The notes under the pieces are model-generated. The model was not told the origin of the DNA. It was given only the letters and a program-made list of their open reading frames with translations, and searched no databases. The position numbers were made by a program, and so were the translations under genes. Below, piece by piece: positions 32,421 through 54,450 of a DNA stretch of 64,000 bases. How positions within the stretch are numbered: position 1 is the stretch's first letter; every line of letters begins with the position of its first letter. Origin of the DNA: Oryzias latipes. Taxonomy: Eukaryota > Chordata > Actinopteri > Beloniformes > Adrianichthyidae. Location: assembly GCF_002234675.1 (NCBI RefSeq), contig NC_019859.2, positions 28,577,973 through 28,641,972 on the forward strand. The letters run 5' to 3'.

Positions 32421-33297
32421 AAACGGACAGTCACAGTTAACAGTCTGCTGCAGCTTCAGCTCAGTACAGTTTCCAGAAGACTTGACATTTTTAACAGACT
32501 GTGGTTTACAGACTGCACGTTCACACACTGAAGCTCACAGATGAAGAAAGTGTGTGTTTTGTTCACACACCGAAGCTCACAGACAAAAAAGTGTGTGTTT
32601 TTCTATATCTGAGGAAGCAGGAGGCTCGGCCCTCGCCTCCTCAGGTGCTGAGGAAAGTTCCTGTGACGTCAGGAAAAGGAGCCTTCCTGCGATGGAGCAG
32701 AGAACCGCCCTCGAATGGCGGGCAGCTCTGAGGAGCAGCTCTGCTCAGCATGTTAGCAATCAAATGGAGATGGGGTGAGCACAGGGGAAGGAACTGATGA
32801 TGTTCCCCAGGAAAGAAGATGAAGAAGCCTGTCTGTCCCTAACCACACAGCAGCTCATACTGCCACCTTCTGGTATTTCAGAGGACTGCACGTGTGTACT
32901 CTTTGCCCCGCCTCCTTACTGATTGTCTCCCCACCTGTCCCTGAAGGTCCCTGCCCCTCCCCTCTGTCTCCGCCTCTATCTGTCCCTACAAGTTAGTTTT
33001 CTGTGTCGGGTCCCTGCCTAGTTAATCTAGAGGTGCCCCCGGATCCCTCCCCCCTCCCTCCCTCTATGGACAAACACATAGGGCGTGGGGGCCGTCCATC
33101 AGGGGGAGCAGCCGAAAGCGTCACTTTTCCTCCCCCCCGATCAGGGCAGTGCAATACACAGATGGATGAGTTTTCCCATTCACCCTCCTCCTGCTGGCCC
33201 CCCCTGACAGAAAGAGAAGACACAGATGCTTTAGAGGCAGTGAGGGCAATGAGTCATCCCTGACGGGGCAGAACTACCTCACGACTGGGGGTGGAGA

Positions 33298-43365
<10,068 letters not shown>

Positions 43366-43849
43366 CCTGCGGGACAACACATCAGTGAAGCGCGCGCGCG
43401 AGGCTGTTTGTGTATGTTCCGCGTGCCGTTTCCTGTCTGCGCCAAAGCTCGGATTCTCTGCGCATATCATAGTTTTAGCAGAAGTGCGCGCACACAGCGG
43501 AGCGTGACTGCGGGGGAAAATGTCCCTCCTGCCCACGGACGCACACGCCGCGCGTCCACAGCAGGAGCGTAGTCATGCAGGTGCTCGTGAACTGCGCTTC
43601 TTGCGATCTGGCGGTTTTTGATCCAGGTGAGGCCCGGATGTAAGAAGCTAACAACGTAGCCTCGCATCCTTATGAAGTTGGACTCGCAATACTAAGATTT
43701 TACATTCATTCTACGAGACACAACACAAAACCGAGACCAAAGCGACTATGAAGGTGCTCGGCTATGCGGGAGAACACCGCAGCGGAACCGCAGCTAGGGA
43801 GGAGCGTTCTTGTTAGCATCATCTTCTTGAAAGAACCGGGGAAGGTTAC

Positions 43850-43960
43850 CTGCTTTCGCCGGTGTCGCAGATCCACGCTTCTAGAACCAAGCCAGTAGTT
43901 TTCCTGTGGAAAAACAAAATTAAATCTATCGCTGCTACTTGAAATCTTTCTAGACCGGAG
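43850..43960 (-). promoter_or_regulatory. tnpo2: Putative TNPO2 non-coding first exon
   Basis: A minus-strand donor (CAG followed by GTAACC, g at 43849) closes a candidate UTR exon upstream of the ATG exon, which begins at an acceptor one nucleotide before the start codon. The surrounding 43390-43560 sequence is CpG-rich. Start site not determinable. Confidence 0.35.
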
Positions 43961-43999
43961 TGGTGAATGCGCTAGCTTGTAAGTGACAGCTATTGTATT

Positions 44000-45615
44000 G
44001 ACGGTTAGTAGTTTGGTCCTGCTCGCAGTGTTGCCAGATAAAGTGACGGTCAATCAATGTTGCCAGATAGAGTAACGGTTCTTCAGCCCAAAAGTCATCT
44101 AAAAACCGCCAGACCCCACAAAATGCCAAATAAACGAATCAGTTGTTAATTGGCCTGAAAATGTTATGAATACTGTCATGACACGTTCGCGCAAGCGCAC
44201 TTAAGAACACCGTGAAACCTAGTTTTTCTTAAAAATCTTTATTGACAATTTAAATATAATTTGACAAAATATTGAATCTACGAGATAGTAGTTAGAAATT
44301 ACCATATTCATAAACATTTTTAAAGAAACAGAAGTACAAACATATTTTGTCTCTATGGAAAAAATATAAATGAGTAATCGGAAATTATCAAAACAATTAG
44401 AAGATTTTGAACAATTACGTTTATTACTTCCAACTAGTAGATCCTTCATTTATTTGTTTTCTTTTATTAGTTTATGTTATTTTGTGTATTACTGTATTAC
44501 ATAGTTTTGAACTCTTTTTTTTTTTTCCTTTTTTCAGGAAACTGTACAAGTACAAGGTCTCATCATTTACAGTCATATGTATATTTTAATAAAATGTATT
44601 CCAACTTTGTCTGAATATTAAATTGTTAATAAAGATTTATTTGAAATCCTTAATCTAGTTTATAGTTTATGACACTGGACATAAATGTGTCAATGATCTC
44701 GAGAAAACCTTGGTCGAGAGTGCCCTCTAGTGGATGAGGAAAGTAATAGATTTTATAAATTTCAGTTTGTCATGAAGTACATTGAGAGAGCCTGTCACAT
44801 TTCACTATATCTACGTACTTACATGAGGTTGTTTGTACGTTTTAAAATTGAAATATTTATCAAATAATAATTAAAAATGGATGAAAAGTTTGAAAAGTTC
44901 ATTTGATAGTTAAAACGTGACGATGTGACTTTTGTCCTTGACCTTTAAACCAGCAAATCATAGACAAAACATTACACACTTGCAGTGAAACACAAAGCAA
45001 ACGTTCACCTAGAGTGAATTTATTAAAATGTCTCAACAAGGAAACAAAAACCATAAAAGAAATGATAAAGTAATATTTTGATTTAAATGGGAATGTAATT
45101 TTGTTTATTAAATTTTGCTTGGATAGTGAATAGCAGTGATTAAGTACCAATAATTTTTAAACAAAATAAATCTACAAATTTGAATTTGGAATTTCAAGAT
45201 ATTTATATATTTGTGCATAAATGTAACATCTCCCCTTTTAAATACAATTTCTTTAAATTATGTGACAATCATACATTTTGTCTTTTGTGATGACAGTTTT
45301 TACTTAACACTTCTGTAAAGAAATTGTTTTGTTTCAGAATAATTTTTTCAACTTAAAAGTTGCAGACAACATTACAATCCAAATGTCTAAATGATCTCAA
45401 AGTTCAAATTAGTTTTTCTAAGTCTTCCTATCCAGCAGCTGAGCAAACAGAAGCTGAAAGCCTCTTTTGTGGTCAGATTGTGTTGTTTTAACTGGAGTCA
45501 AGTTCTTTGTTTAAGACCTACTCTAATCATCTTTTGATCTGGTGTAAAAATTTTCCCAGTGGTCTTTTAACTACCATAATACCACTTTTAGCCAAAGGGA
45601 AAAAACTGTGTTGTT
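44000..45615. other. Intergenic, AT-rich, unassigned
   Basis: Upstream of TNPO2. A short near-duplicate GTTGCCAGATA word occurs at about 44030 and 44060. Otherwise AT-rich sequence with no gene or repeat I can name. Confidence 0.45.
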
Positions 45616-45619
45616 TTCA

Positions 45620-45760
45620 AGGACATAGTTTCTGCAGAGCCCCCCTACTTCCCATCTGATGACACTCTCTCCCACTGGCTTACAACCCCAACCTAACATT
45701 ACTGGTGTAACAAAAATGGAGCTATCCAGCCGTGCAGTTTTGAGCAAGGAGCCAGTTCAC
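45620..45760. repeat. Unnamed interspersed repeat, copy 2
   Basis: Shares AAGGACATAGTTTCTGCA and AAAAATGGAGCTATCCAGCCGT with 19663-19990, in the same order but shortened. Family unknown. Confidence 0.45.
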
Positions 45761-45779
45761 ACAAAGAAAACAAAGACAT

Positions 45780-46760
45780 AGAGTGGCTTGCAAAATTATT
45801 CATACTCCTTGAACTTCTCCACATTTTCTTACAGTATGATCACAAATATCAATATATTTTTATTGGAATAGTATGTGAAAGACCAAAACAAACTGGCACA
45901 CAGTTGTCAAGTGGAAAGAAAATTATGCCTGAGTTCACTTTTTTGTTTTACAAATAAAAAACTGAAAAGTGTAGTGTTTAAAAGTATTCAGTCAATACTT
46001 TGTGCAACCCCCCTTTGGCTGCAATCACAGCTCCAAGTATTTAGGGGCATGTCTCTGCCAGCTTTGCACATCTAGACACTGAAACCTTTGCCCATTCGTC
46101 CCTGCAAAACAATTCAAGCTGCGTCACATGAGATAGAGAGTGTTTGTGAACCGCTGTTTTCAGATCTTGCAACAGATTCTTGATTGGATTTAGGTCTGGT
46201 CTTTGACTGGGCCATTCCCACACATGAATACGTTTCATTTTAAACCGTTCGATTGTAGCTTTGGCTTTATGTTTAGGGCTATTGTCCTGTTGGAAGGTGA
46301 ATCACCGCCCCATTCTCAAGTGTTTTACAGATTTTACAGATTCTACAGATTTTCTTCCAACGATGCCCTGTATTTGGCTCCATCCATCTTCCCATCAACT
46401 CTAACCAGATTGACTGTCCCTGCTTAAAAGAAGCAGCCCCAGAGCATGATGCTGCCACCACCATGTTTGACAGTGGATATAGTGTGTTCATGGTGATTCT
46501 GTCATGGTCCGAATTCCAGCCCAGGTTTTTCCTCCCTTCTCGGTTTCATTCCTCACATTCACCGGGCTCTGCCACCGGGCTCTGCCACCGGGCTCTGCCA
46601 CCGGGCTCTGCCACCGGGCTCTGCCACCGGGCTCTGCCACCGGGCTCTGCCACCGGGCTCTGCCACCGCTGGGCTGTAGATCTCTGTTCATCCAGAGTTA
46701 CCATGGGCCTCTTGGCTGCATCTCTGATCAGTGCTCTCCTTGTTCGGCCTGTTGGTTTAG
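45780..46760 (-). pseudogene. Decayed Tc1-like transposon with inserted minisatellite
   Basis: Minus-strand translation near 46041-46238 reads IHVWEWPSQRPDLNPIKNLL and DEWAKVSVSRCAKL, the C-terminal catalytic region of Tc1-family transposases. The 45790-45830 end carries the familiar GCAAAATTATTCATACTCC terminus. More transposase sequence (GAGTTACCATGGGCCTCTTGG region) resumes at about 46680 beyond a 13-bp tandem repeat. The N-terminal part is cut off by a hAT-like fragment at 46762. Confidence 0.82.
46561..46664. repeat. 13-bp minisatellite, 8 perfect copies
   Basis: ACCGGGCTCTGCC repeated eight times without a mismatch (104 bp). It is nested inside the Tc1-like relic. Because 13 is not a multiple of three, all three frames stay open on each strand. 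Confidence 0.96.
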
Positions 46761-46761
46761 G

Positions 46762-46850
46762 TCAGTGGTTCTCAAACTTTTTCTCTTGTTCCCCCCCCTT
46801 TGGAGGACGAAAAATGTTAATCCCCCCCACACCGTGAAAAAACTGAAAAA
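46762..46850. mobile_element. hAT-like 5' terminal fragment
   Basis: Begins CAGTGGTTCTCAAACTTTTT, a common vertebrate hAT terminus, followed by a C-rich stretch. No matching opposite end is found nearby, so it is a fragment. Confidence 0.5.
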
Positions 46851-47264
46851 ATAAGCCAAATATGCCAAACTTTAATACCATAACAAAATCTTAAACATTC
46901 CTGCTGCTACAGACTAGAAAATTTAAAAAAAAGGAAGTTGTGTTAACGGCTGCAATGTGTCTGCTTTGTGCTACACATTTTTTCAAAACAAGGTTGCAGG
47001 TTTGTTACTGCAACTCTCAAGTTATCTTCAATATAGGGCCTAGCTCTGTTCTTTGTTTTCAAAGTGGCAACAGCAGAAAAACCTATCTCACAAACATTGG
47101 AGGTAGAATGGAAGCAGAATGCCCCCATCCTTCTCCCTCTCCACACCCAGTCAGAATTCAGTGTCTGTGCTGACTGTGCCACCCTCATCCTCAGGGTGGA
47201 GTCAGACGCGATTTCAATGAACTGATCCTCCTCAGCAGACCTCAAATCAGCAGCTGCTGCTGCG

Positions 47265-47357
47265 TTAACCTTTGTGCTATCCTATGAGGTCCAGATGACC
47301 CCACTCCTAACGTGGCGTGGGGCCATCTGGACCCCACAAGATAGCACAAGGGTTAAA
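47265..47357. mobile_element. MITE with TTAACC termini, short copy
   Basis: TTAACCTTTGTGCTATC at the left and GATAGCACAAGGGTTAA at the right form 17-bp inverted repeats with one mismatch. TTAA at both ends could be a piggyBac-type target duplication. The interior GGTCCAGATGACC and GGCCATCTGGACC is itself palindromic, so the whole unit can fold into one hairpin. Related to 27584-27793. Confidence 0.7.
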
Positions 47358-47481
47358 TGGATCTCTCAGCCAGTCCTAGTGAGCACTTATGTCTGGGAAA
47401 TATTTGAGAAAGAATCCTTGCAGGGAAGACATGTACCATGTGAATGATCCTTCATATAAAGCACAAATAAATTAAATAAAG

Positions 47482-48617
47482 CAGGGGTCGGGAACCTAAG
47501 GCTCGCGAGCCATATATGGCTCTTTTGATGGTCACATGTGGCTCGCAGACAAATCTTTAATTCAAATTTTTTTTCTTCATTAGACCAGTCCTTCTCGTGC
47601 GCGATGCGATGGCAGAGGCGCGCAGTAGTAGCGGTGCTTAGAGAGACAAATCTGCGCCAGCACTAGTATAAGTTTAAAATTGTCTATTAATTCACAGAGT
47701 TTGTACCACCCGGAAACCTGTGAATTGCCGTGCCTAAAACTGCGCGCTCCCGTCTCTGAGAAAGAGCGCGCAGTTGCGGGGACGGGATGTGTGAGGGAGA
47801 AAGCAGAGGGTGGGGCTGAGGTGTTGTGGGGACAGGCAGCAGGTGAATCGCGCAGGGATTGTAAATAGGTAAAACCCACTGCCTGTCACTCACTGCAGCG
47901 TGTGAGTGTGTGTTTGGCTCCAGGTCCGCGTGTGAGCAGTCTGTCTCACATCTACAAAACATTCATACCAACCTAAGATCACGTTTAAAGTCTCAACGCC
48001 TGCATGAAGCAGAAACTCACCACGTAAACCAGACTAGACCATCAGCAAAACTACCACGAGAAATACTCATCATTTATTAGAAACAGCATAACAATGTTAT
48101 TAAAAAGAATCCACAGACTTATTGTACTTTAAAAAGGTTGAAATTACATCAAATGCACACATTCACTTGTATTTTAGTTTTAAACATATTGTCGCGGACT
48201 GAGTTGGGTGGCTGTTGGGCCGCGTTAAAAGTTCTGGAGTTCATTGAACGCGTCAAGCAGAGATCTGATTGGCCCTCAGTTCTGTCGCTCAGCCTGTTGT
48301 TAGGTAGTTTGGACCAATGGGGTTCAGCTATGGGCCAAATAAGGGAAAGGGGAGGGCTGCAGCGGGAGCAGGGGAATATAAAGTTGGGAGACGCGCTCTC
48401 GTCTCGTCTCGGCGGGAGAGATTCAGGAGTTGCTGAATTAATTGTTCGGCGTTTGTCGCGGTCTGCAGTAACCCGAATAAAGAACCTTAAAAGAGGTTAA
48501 GTCTCCGTGCCTCAGTGTGGGAAAGGGACACTACATTATTGTATGGCTCTTTCGAAATTACATTTCAAAATATGTGGCGTTTATGGCTCTCTTGGCCAAA
48601 AAGGTTCCCGACCCCTG
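47482..48617. mobile_element. hAT non-autonomous transposon, 1136 bp, intact ends
   Basis: Perfect 15-bp terminal inverted repeats (CAGGGGTCGGGAACC at 47482-47496 and its complement at 48603-48617) are flanked by exact 8-bp duplications AAATAAAG (47474-47481 and 48618-48625). An 8-bp duplication with CAGGG termini is diagnostic of hAT. Subterminal words GGCTCGCGAGCC and ATGGCTCTTTT are repeated near both ends. No transposase ORF. A solo LTR lies inside at 48190-48535. Confidence 0.92.
48190..48535 (+). mobile_element. Probable solo LTR nested in the hAT element
   Basis: About 346 bp beginning TGTCGCGGACTGAG and ending GGGACACTACA, with LTR-like order: CCAAT (48315 region), TATA-like GAATATAAAG near 48375, and AATAAAG near 48478 about 55 nt before the end. 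No retroviral or retrotransposon genes adjoin it. The flanks show no clean 4-6 bp duplication. Could instead be native hAT interior with promoter-like content. Confidence 0.6.
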
Positions 48618-48972
48618 AAATAAAGGATCAGTCACTTTGTACATTCTCAAACTGTGGGGCGCGCCTCCCTGGGGGGGACATTACAGCCATTAAACACGTG
48701 TTGAACCTTTCCTTCTCCAGGGCAGAAAGGCCGATAATCTCCCTTCGAGGTTCACTTCCCTGTTCGAACCCTCAGAGTCTCCAGAGCGGGTGAAGCCAAA
48801 AAAAAAAAAACTCTGTTCTTTTTAAGTCTCAGTCCTTTAAGATGAACTTTCTTTATAACGTTTTTTTCTTAACTCCAAAAACGGCGACCGACTGTGCCCA
48901 AAGCACGCACTTACACGCGCTCTTCCCCCCCTTCCTTCCTGCACCATGCGAGCTAAGACACACCAGTTTCAG

Positions 48973-48999
48973 CACACACACACACACACACACACACTC
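48973..48999. repeat. (CA)n microsatellite
   Basis: Short run of about 13 CA units in otherwise unremarkable intergenic DNA. Confidence 0.85.
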
Positions 49000-50540
49000 A
49001 TCCCACAACACATGCACTTCTCCATTCTTCAACAAATCTGATCACAGTTGCAGAGAAAGGCAGGCGTAGGATTCCAATCCGTACCGGTTGCATGTTCGAA
49101 ATGCGTCAATGTCCCGGCAGTATTTACGTAATTATTGTTAATAGCAACATCTCCGTTCTGTTAAGACGTTAAAACCGGCTTTAACAACAAAGACAAAGAT
49201 ATACTGAGAAATGCAATTTTTTAAGCTCAATACATTCACTTTGCATTTGTTCACATTCATTTGAATAATATTACACAGAAAGAGATTTAACAGAATGTGA
49301 AAAGGCAGTCAGACTGTGTGGAGAGTCACTAACTACAGCTAACTAACTAACCAACTTGAACTACAGCTCTCTTTCTCACTCCAGTTAAATCAAATGTTTA
49401 CTGTGAAAAGCTTACAGTCTAAAAGATGTTGTGTTTACTGTTTATTGCATAAAGAGTTTAGAACACACTAAGTTCAAATTCAGTGCTTTTACATCTTTAT
49501 CTTGTTTTTCTGGACAGACAGTGCAAACATTAAGGACATAACAGCATCTAAACACCGAACTCTGCATCACAACCCAAACTCAAAGAAGTGAGAAATCGAA
49601 ACATTTAAAAGTATAAAATAAGCTTTTTTTTTGCCAAAAGCACAGATTAAGCATGAATATTTGACTGAGGGGGTTTTATAATATCATTTTATTTAAATAT
49701 AATGAATATTTCTATAGTCTTTTGAGAAGTCATGCTGAGAGATTAAACATAAATTCAAAATCAAAGTTTAGTAATGTTTTCAAAACATCCAATTAAGAAA
49801 TCTTTTTAATGAGTTTTGTCACCCACAGATGTGAAAAGCAGAGATCATTTTATGTGAATGTTAATTAAAATGATATTTAGGAATAGTTTCTTGCATTAAA
49901 ATACGTTAAACTTTTATCATGTAATAAAATGCAGGGCTATGCAGCAGCTATGCAGCAGCTATGCAGCTATTCACAGAGAGGGAGGTCCAAATTATCAGCA
50001 TTTCCAACAACAAGCATCTTGTTTTTGTGCTCAGCCTATTTCTCATTGTCTGTCTCCATCAGTTAGGGGGTGGGAGGTGTGAAAGGGCTGGGGGGTTGTG
50101 TGTAGGTATGGGAAGGGGGGCCCTATTTTTTGTGCTTGTTTAGATTCATTTGATGCTTGTTTTTATGGTATTTATTTTGTTTTGTTTTAATGTTTAGCAC
50201 ATTGTGTTAGGCTTTTATATAAAGAAAATGTACAGACATCCATGTAACAACAACAAAGTTTTGTGTTAATACAACATAAATTAATAAGAAATAACCGTAT
50301 AAAGCAACAAAGTTACATCATAAAACTGATCAAACATCCTGGTGATTGAGTTTCGTCTCCATTATTTCCTGATGTAAGCTGTAAATTCAGGAGGGAAGTC
50401 CCTTAATGTTTTCTATAGCATCTCAGTTACAGTTCATAATGAAGAGTAGACACTTGTAATAAAAGGAAAAACCTTGTAAAGTCAATAAAACACAGAAAGT
50501 TCCGTTTGTTCTTATTTGATGATAAATAGTTGACTTTAAT
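49000..50540. other. Intergenic, AT-rich, unassigned
   Basis: No gene or transposon recognised. A triplicated AGCAGCTATGC word is present near 49935-49970. Confidence 0.45.
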
Positions 50541-50549
50541 TGACAGAAC

Positions 50550-50925
50550 ATGTTGGCTGCACAGTGGTGCATGGTTAGTGCTCTTGCCTCACAGCAAGAA
50601 GGCCTCCAGTTCAAGTCCCAGCTGGGGGAAGTGAAAAACTACACCAATGTGGACCTTTCTGTGTGGAGTTTGCATGTTCTCCCCATACATGCATGGGTTC
50701 TCTCCGGGGTCTCCAGCTTCCTCCCACCGTCCAAAAACATGCTTCATAGGTTAACTGGCAACTTTAAATTGTCCCTAGGTGTGAGAGTGAATGGGTGTTT
50801 GTTTGCAGACATTCTACCCTGCGACAGACTGGCGACCTGTCCAGGGTGTCCCCTGCCTTTGCCCACAAGTGGCCGGGATAGGCTCTGGCAGCTGTGAGGG
50901 AAAAGCAGTTAAGAAAATGAATGAC
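50550..50925 (+). mobile_element. Teleost SINE-like repeat
   Basis: A tRNA-like head (GTGGTGCATGGTTAGTGCTC ... CCAGTTCAAGTCCC) is followed by the widespread fish repeat body with GTGTGGAGTTTGCATGTTCTC, CTTCCTCCCACCGTCCAAA and AAATTGTCCCTAGGTGTGAG, ending GGGATAGGCTCTGGCAGC and an A-rich tail. Recognised from memory as a very common fish family; its formal name is uncertain. Confidence 0.78.
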
Positions 50926-50929
50926 AGAA

Positions 50930-51490
50930 CATGTATTTGTTTGTGAAGTCTTCTGTTACGTTTATTCTTTCAATGCTGTAATTTCCAAGTTTAGCAAGTA
51001 GTTTTAAACATAAAAACATTTCCTGTACTTAGAAGTCAATGACATGATATGGGTTTATTAATTAATTGAAATCTTTGTTGTCTCTTAAAAAAAATTAAAG
51101 GCTTAAACTTTCTGTTCTTGTGGCAAGGATTTGTCAAGGCAGCTGAGGGACGCATTGTTTTAAACAGGAAGCAGAAGAAAACTGCAATGAAAAGTCAGTG
51201 GAGAAGTTCCACTTATGTCTCAGTCACAACTTGTCCTTATGGGTGAAAAATGGTCAAACGTGTATGGGGCATGCAGGTGGCCCGCTCAAAATTTTAAGAT
51301 TGTCGATCGTTTGGTGAACTCACAGGGCAAAAATGTTCATGCACATTTTTCTACGGGTATGCTGTAGGCGACATATCACAGCAGGTGAAAGGTGACAGCC
51401 CAGGTGGGGATAGCTGCATGCCGTTTTCGCCTGATGCATCTCTGACGGTGCCAGCAGGGCAGCTGCAGGGTCATCAGCCGGGAGCCACCC
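50930..51490. other. Intergenic, unassigned
   Basis: No coding signal. The right end may include the 3' UTR of the adjacent antisense LINE relic. Confidence 0.4.
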
Positions 51491-51494
51491 TTCA

Positions 51495-52960
51495 TTGATG
51501 TTTTTTACTCCATTAATCCCGGAACATCTCACGGTGGAGGAGCAACAGCAGAGACGTTTCCCTGCCGCCCCCTGCAGCTGCCCCTAGGACTGCAGCCTTC
51601 CCCCATGAACTATCTTTCCTCCTTAACCTTAACCAGAAACTGGCTTTTTCCACCTCTTCCGCCAAGTCCTTGTCTGCCTTCTTCAACTTCGACCCAGTCA
51701 CTCCCATCATTCATAAGCAGGAGCTGGATGGATATTCCAACAAAGCCCTTGCAGCCAACCTCCACCAGGCAGATGATGGTTGACCACCCAGCATCTCGGC
51801 ACTCAGCTACCAGCTCAGCCTCCATTCCTCCCTCCCAAAGGATCATGAGCTCTGCCAAGATTACTGCTTTGGCTGCAGAGGACCAAAGATGATGATGTCA
51901 AGTGAGGTGGTAGCTAGTGGGAACTTGAGCTGACGATCGAGGTCCACCCTTAAGTTCTAGTCATGTCCTGGTGTTGGCAGTGATGATGTCCCTCTTTGGA
52001 TGGTATTCTGTGCTCCAGCCCCTTCCACAACAAAGTGAATCAATGTATGTTTCTTTGTGGGATGATCTTTGGCTGCCTCCATCATTCGTGCTTCAAGGAT
52101 CTCTGCCAGTGTCCTCAAGACCTGGTTGTGCCACCATCTGTACTTACCCTGGGCCAGAGCTGCCTTGCAACTGGACAGAATGTGTTGTAAAGTAGGGTTT
52201 GTAGTGTTGCAGAGATGCCACTTTTTCTCTGATCCAAACCACTGACTCAGATTGCTGGGGCTGGGTAGGGTGTCATAGGTGGCCCGGATGAGGAAACTCA
52301 ACCTTGCTTGAGGCATCTTCCATATGTCGGACCACCTAATGGTCCTATTGACCATGTCTTCCCATGTTGGGCATCACCCTTGTTGTGGATGGCTGAGTGC
52401 TTTAATCTTTTATTGCTTTTCCTCGGGCCTGGTCACCTCTTTAATCACCAGCTCTTTCCTTCTTCCCTTCTTGTGGCTTTGGATGAGGACTTGGGGGCTG
52501 ATCCCCAACCTAAGCTCTCTTTGACTGCGTCCTTCCCACAACTTTGCTGTGCTTAAGCTTGCTGATGGCCTGGTCGACAGCCTCTTCTGCCTTCCATTTG
52601 CGTCCAGTTCGGACAGGTGTCTTGGTGTTTCTTATAAAAGGGTCGGTTGAGTCTCTCAGCTCAAGCACAACCCTTGTCTTCTCCTGTCTTTAGCCCAGTC
52701 TGATGGACTTCAGTGGCAGCTGGAGTGTGTTTTTCCCAAATAGGCCTGTGTTGGAAAGACTTCGGGGTAAGCCAAGTCACTCACATTTGAAATTGTTGGC
52801 TTTGGCTTCCATCTTTGAGATGAATTGATAGCATCACACTTTGAATTTCCCTGGGAGGTGGCTCTTGTCAACTTTAGTCCGTGCATAAGCTGAAGCATGA
52901 TGGTGGCAGGCAAATGCATGTCAGACAGATCAGCCTTATACAGTATTCCGAAGCTTCGCA
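51495..52960 (-). pseudogene. R2-like LINE relic with restriction-like endonuclease end
   Basis: Minus-strand frames, interrupted by shifts, read as the C-terminal part of a site-specific-type LINE polyprotein. Seen are WKMPQARLSFLIRATYDTLP, a zinc-knuckle-like LCNTTNPTLQHILSSCK, then GWSTIICLVEVGCKGFV and ASFWLRLRRKD near the C-terminus. This order (Cys/His cluster, then restriction-like endonuclease, then WLWLRR-type tail) is known from R2/HERO-like fish LINEs. The reverse transcriptase proper is largely lost or unrecognisable. Inactive. Confidence 0.7.
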
Positions 52961-52964
52961 CCTA

Positions 52965-53290
52965 AACCAGGTCAGAGTTTTTTGCTCTGCCACCTCCTCC
53001 ACAAGAGCCACCACAGAGCTCGCCGTCTTGATGATCTTGTTGAGCCTGCAGATGTTCTTCTTGCTGGCACTGCACCAGCACACAGCAGCATAGAGAAGTC
53101 CAGTCCAGCTTGTGGTCCAACAAAACCCCCAGGTACTTCTAGGTCTGTACCATCACAGGTTGAGGTGTTCGGGGTTTCCTTCTGAAATCCAGAACCATCT
53201 CCTTGGTCTTCTGGATGTCCAGCTGCAGTGGATTCTCCCTGCACCAGGCTACAAAGTCCTCCACCAGCCGCAAGCACAAACTCTGAAAAC
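52965..53290 (-). pseudogene. Rex1-like LINE reverse-transcriptase fragment
   Basis: Minus-strand frames read LVEDFVAW-type sequence near 53245-53285 and a DIQKTKEMVLDFRRKP-type segment after it. A one-base shift leads to a stretch corresponding to YLGVxLDxKLDW and LNKIIKTASSVVALVEEV. This is the post-catalytic region common in Rex1/Babar-group fish LINEs. Truncated at both ends and frameshifted. Confidence 0.6.
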
Positions 53291-53294
53291 CCTG

Positions 53295-54450
53295 CATGAA
53301 AGCAATGCTATTAACTCAGTCAAAATGTATGCAGAGGGTTTACATCAATATGTGACAAAAACTTCCCTCCCACTTACAAAATCCTATAGTAGGAAACAAT
53401 ATCATAAAAATCCATGGATGATAAAATGGACTGAGAAACGCATGCAAAAAGAAAAAAACAGTTTATGCAAACAATTTTTAAAAGATAGAACTGTTGTAGC
53501 CGATTAAGAAATTCCAATGAAAAATGATTGGATTACAGCACACATTTCTTTTTTTCAACATCTGTTTAAACTATTTAGTTTCACAATCCAGTCATAACTA
53601 GAATCCCATTGTAGTTCATTGTGTTACTTTCTGTCAGAATATTCGAGGATATTTCTGTTTGTGTACCTAGGTTGTATATTTTCTGTCAGGTGAAATGTAA
53701 ACTGGCATTTGTGACTTTTTTTTTTCTGTTGCTTTATTTGCTTCATTTTAGGATCCGGGTACAGTTTTTTGGGAGACCGCCAAAGTTAAACAAAGGGACT
53801 CGACTTATGTTTCTGCACATGGTGATGTTTCCAGGTTGTATGTTTAGGTTTTGTATATATAACCCCCCATGATGAGCTCCTTCTGCACTTTTTCTTTGTG
53901 TGAACATCTGGGAGCATGACCTCACAGCGATGCATAAACCCTCGTCTGCTTTTCCCTGATCCTAGGTAACACACAGCCGTTCATGGTGTCATTTATTCTC
54001 ATGAGCTGAAGAAAATAATATGTCTATTGATGAATGCAACGTTTACAGTTAAGCAGCCTTTACTTGTGCAGCATTATTTTTCTCATCAAAACCTAAATTT
54101 GAGTTGAATTCCATGCTTCTAATAGAGGTTTATTGTAAAAATATCCAGTTCACTGTATATTTTTTTAAATTATACTAAATCTGCAATGACCTTTTTTGAT
54201 CAAAGTTCACTAACTTGATGTTTTTGTTTCTCAGTCTTTGGGACAGGAGAGAGTTTGACAAAAATTGTTCCAAGGAACCGTAAGTGCAACTGAATTCATG
54301 CTGGTCTAAATCCTCATAGCATCAACATATGTCATGAATGACGGTTATTTGACTTATTCTACACAACTTGCCAGACTATCTGCGATTAATGAATGGCTGA
54401 ATGCTGTGAAGCACTTTACTATCTCTATATGTCTCTATATGTGTCTATGT
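53295..54450. other. Intergenic, unassigned
   Basis: A short plus-strand open stretch at 53291-53507 (containing KNPWMIKWTEKRMQKEKN) resembles the linker found in some LINE polyproteins but is too short to assign. The rest is AT-rich. Confidence 0.35.

Noticed and set aside
32121..32544. His/Thr/Cys-repeat plus-strand open frames
   Set aside because: Produced by the 20-bp CA-rich minisatellite.
46463..46854. Proline/leucine/glycine repeat protein from the 13-bp repeat
   Set aside because: All frames are open because of the repeat itself; the flanks are transposon relic.
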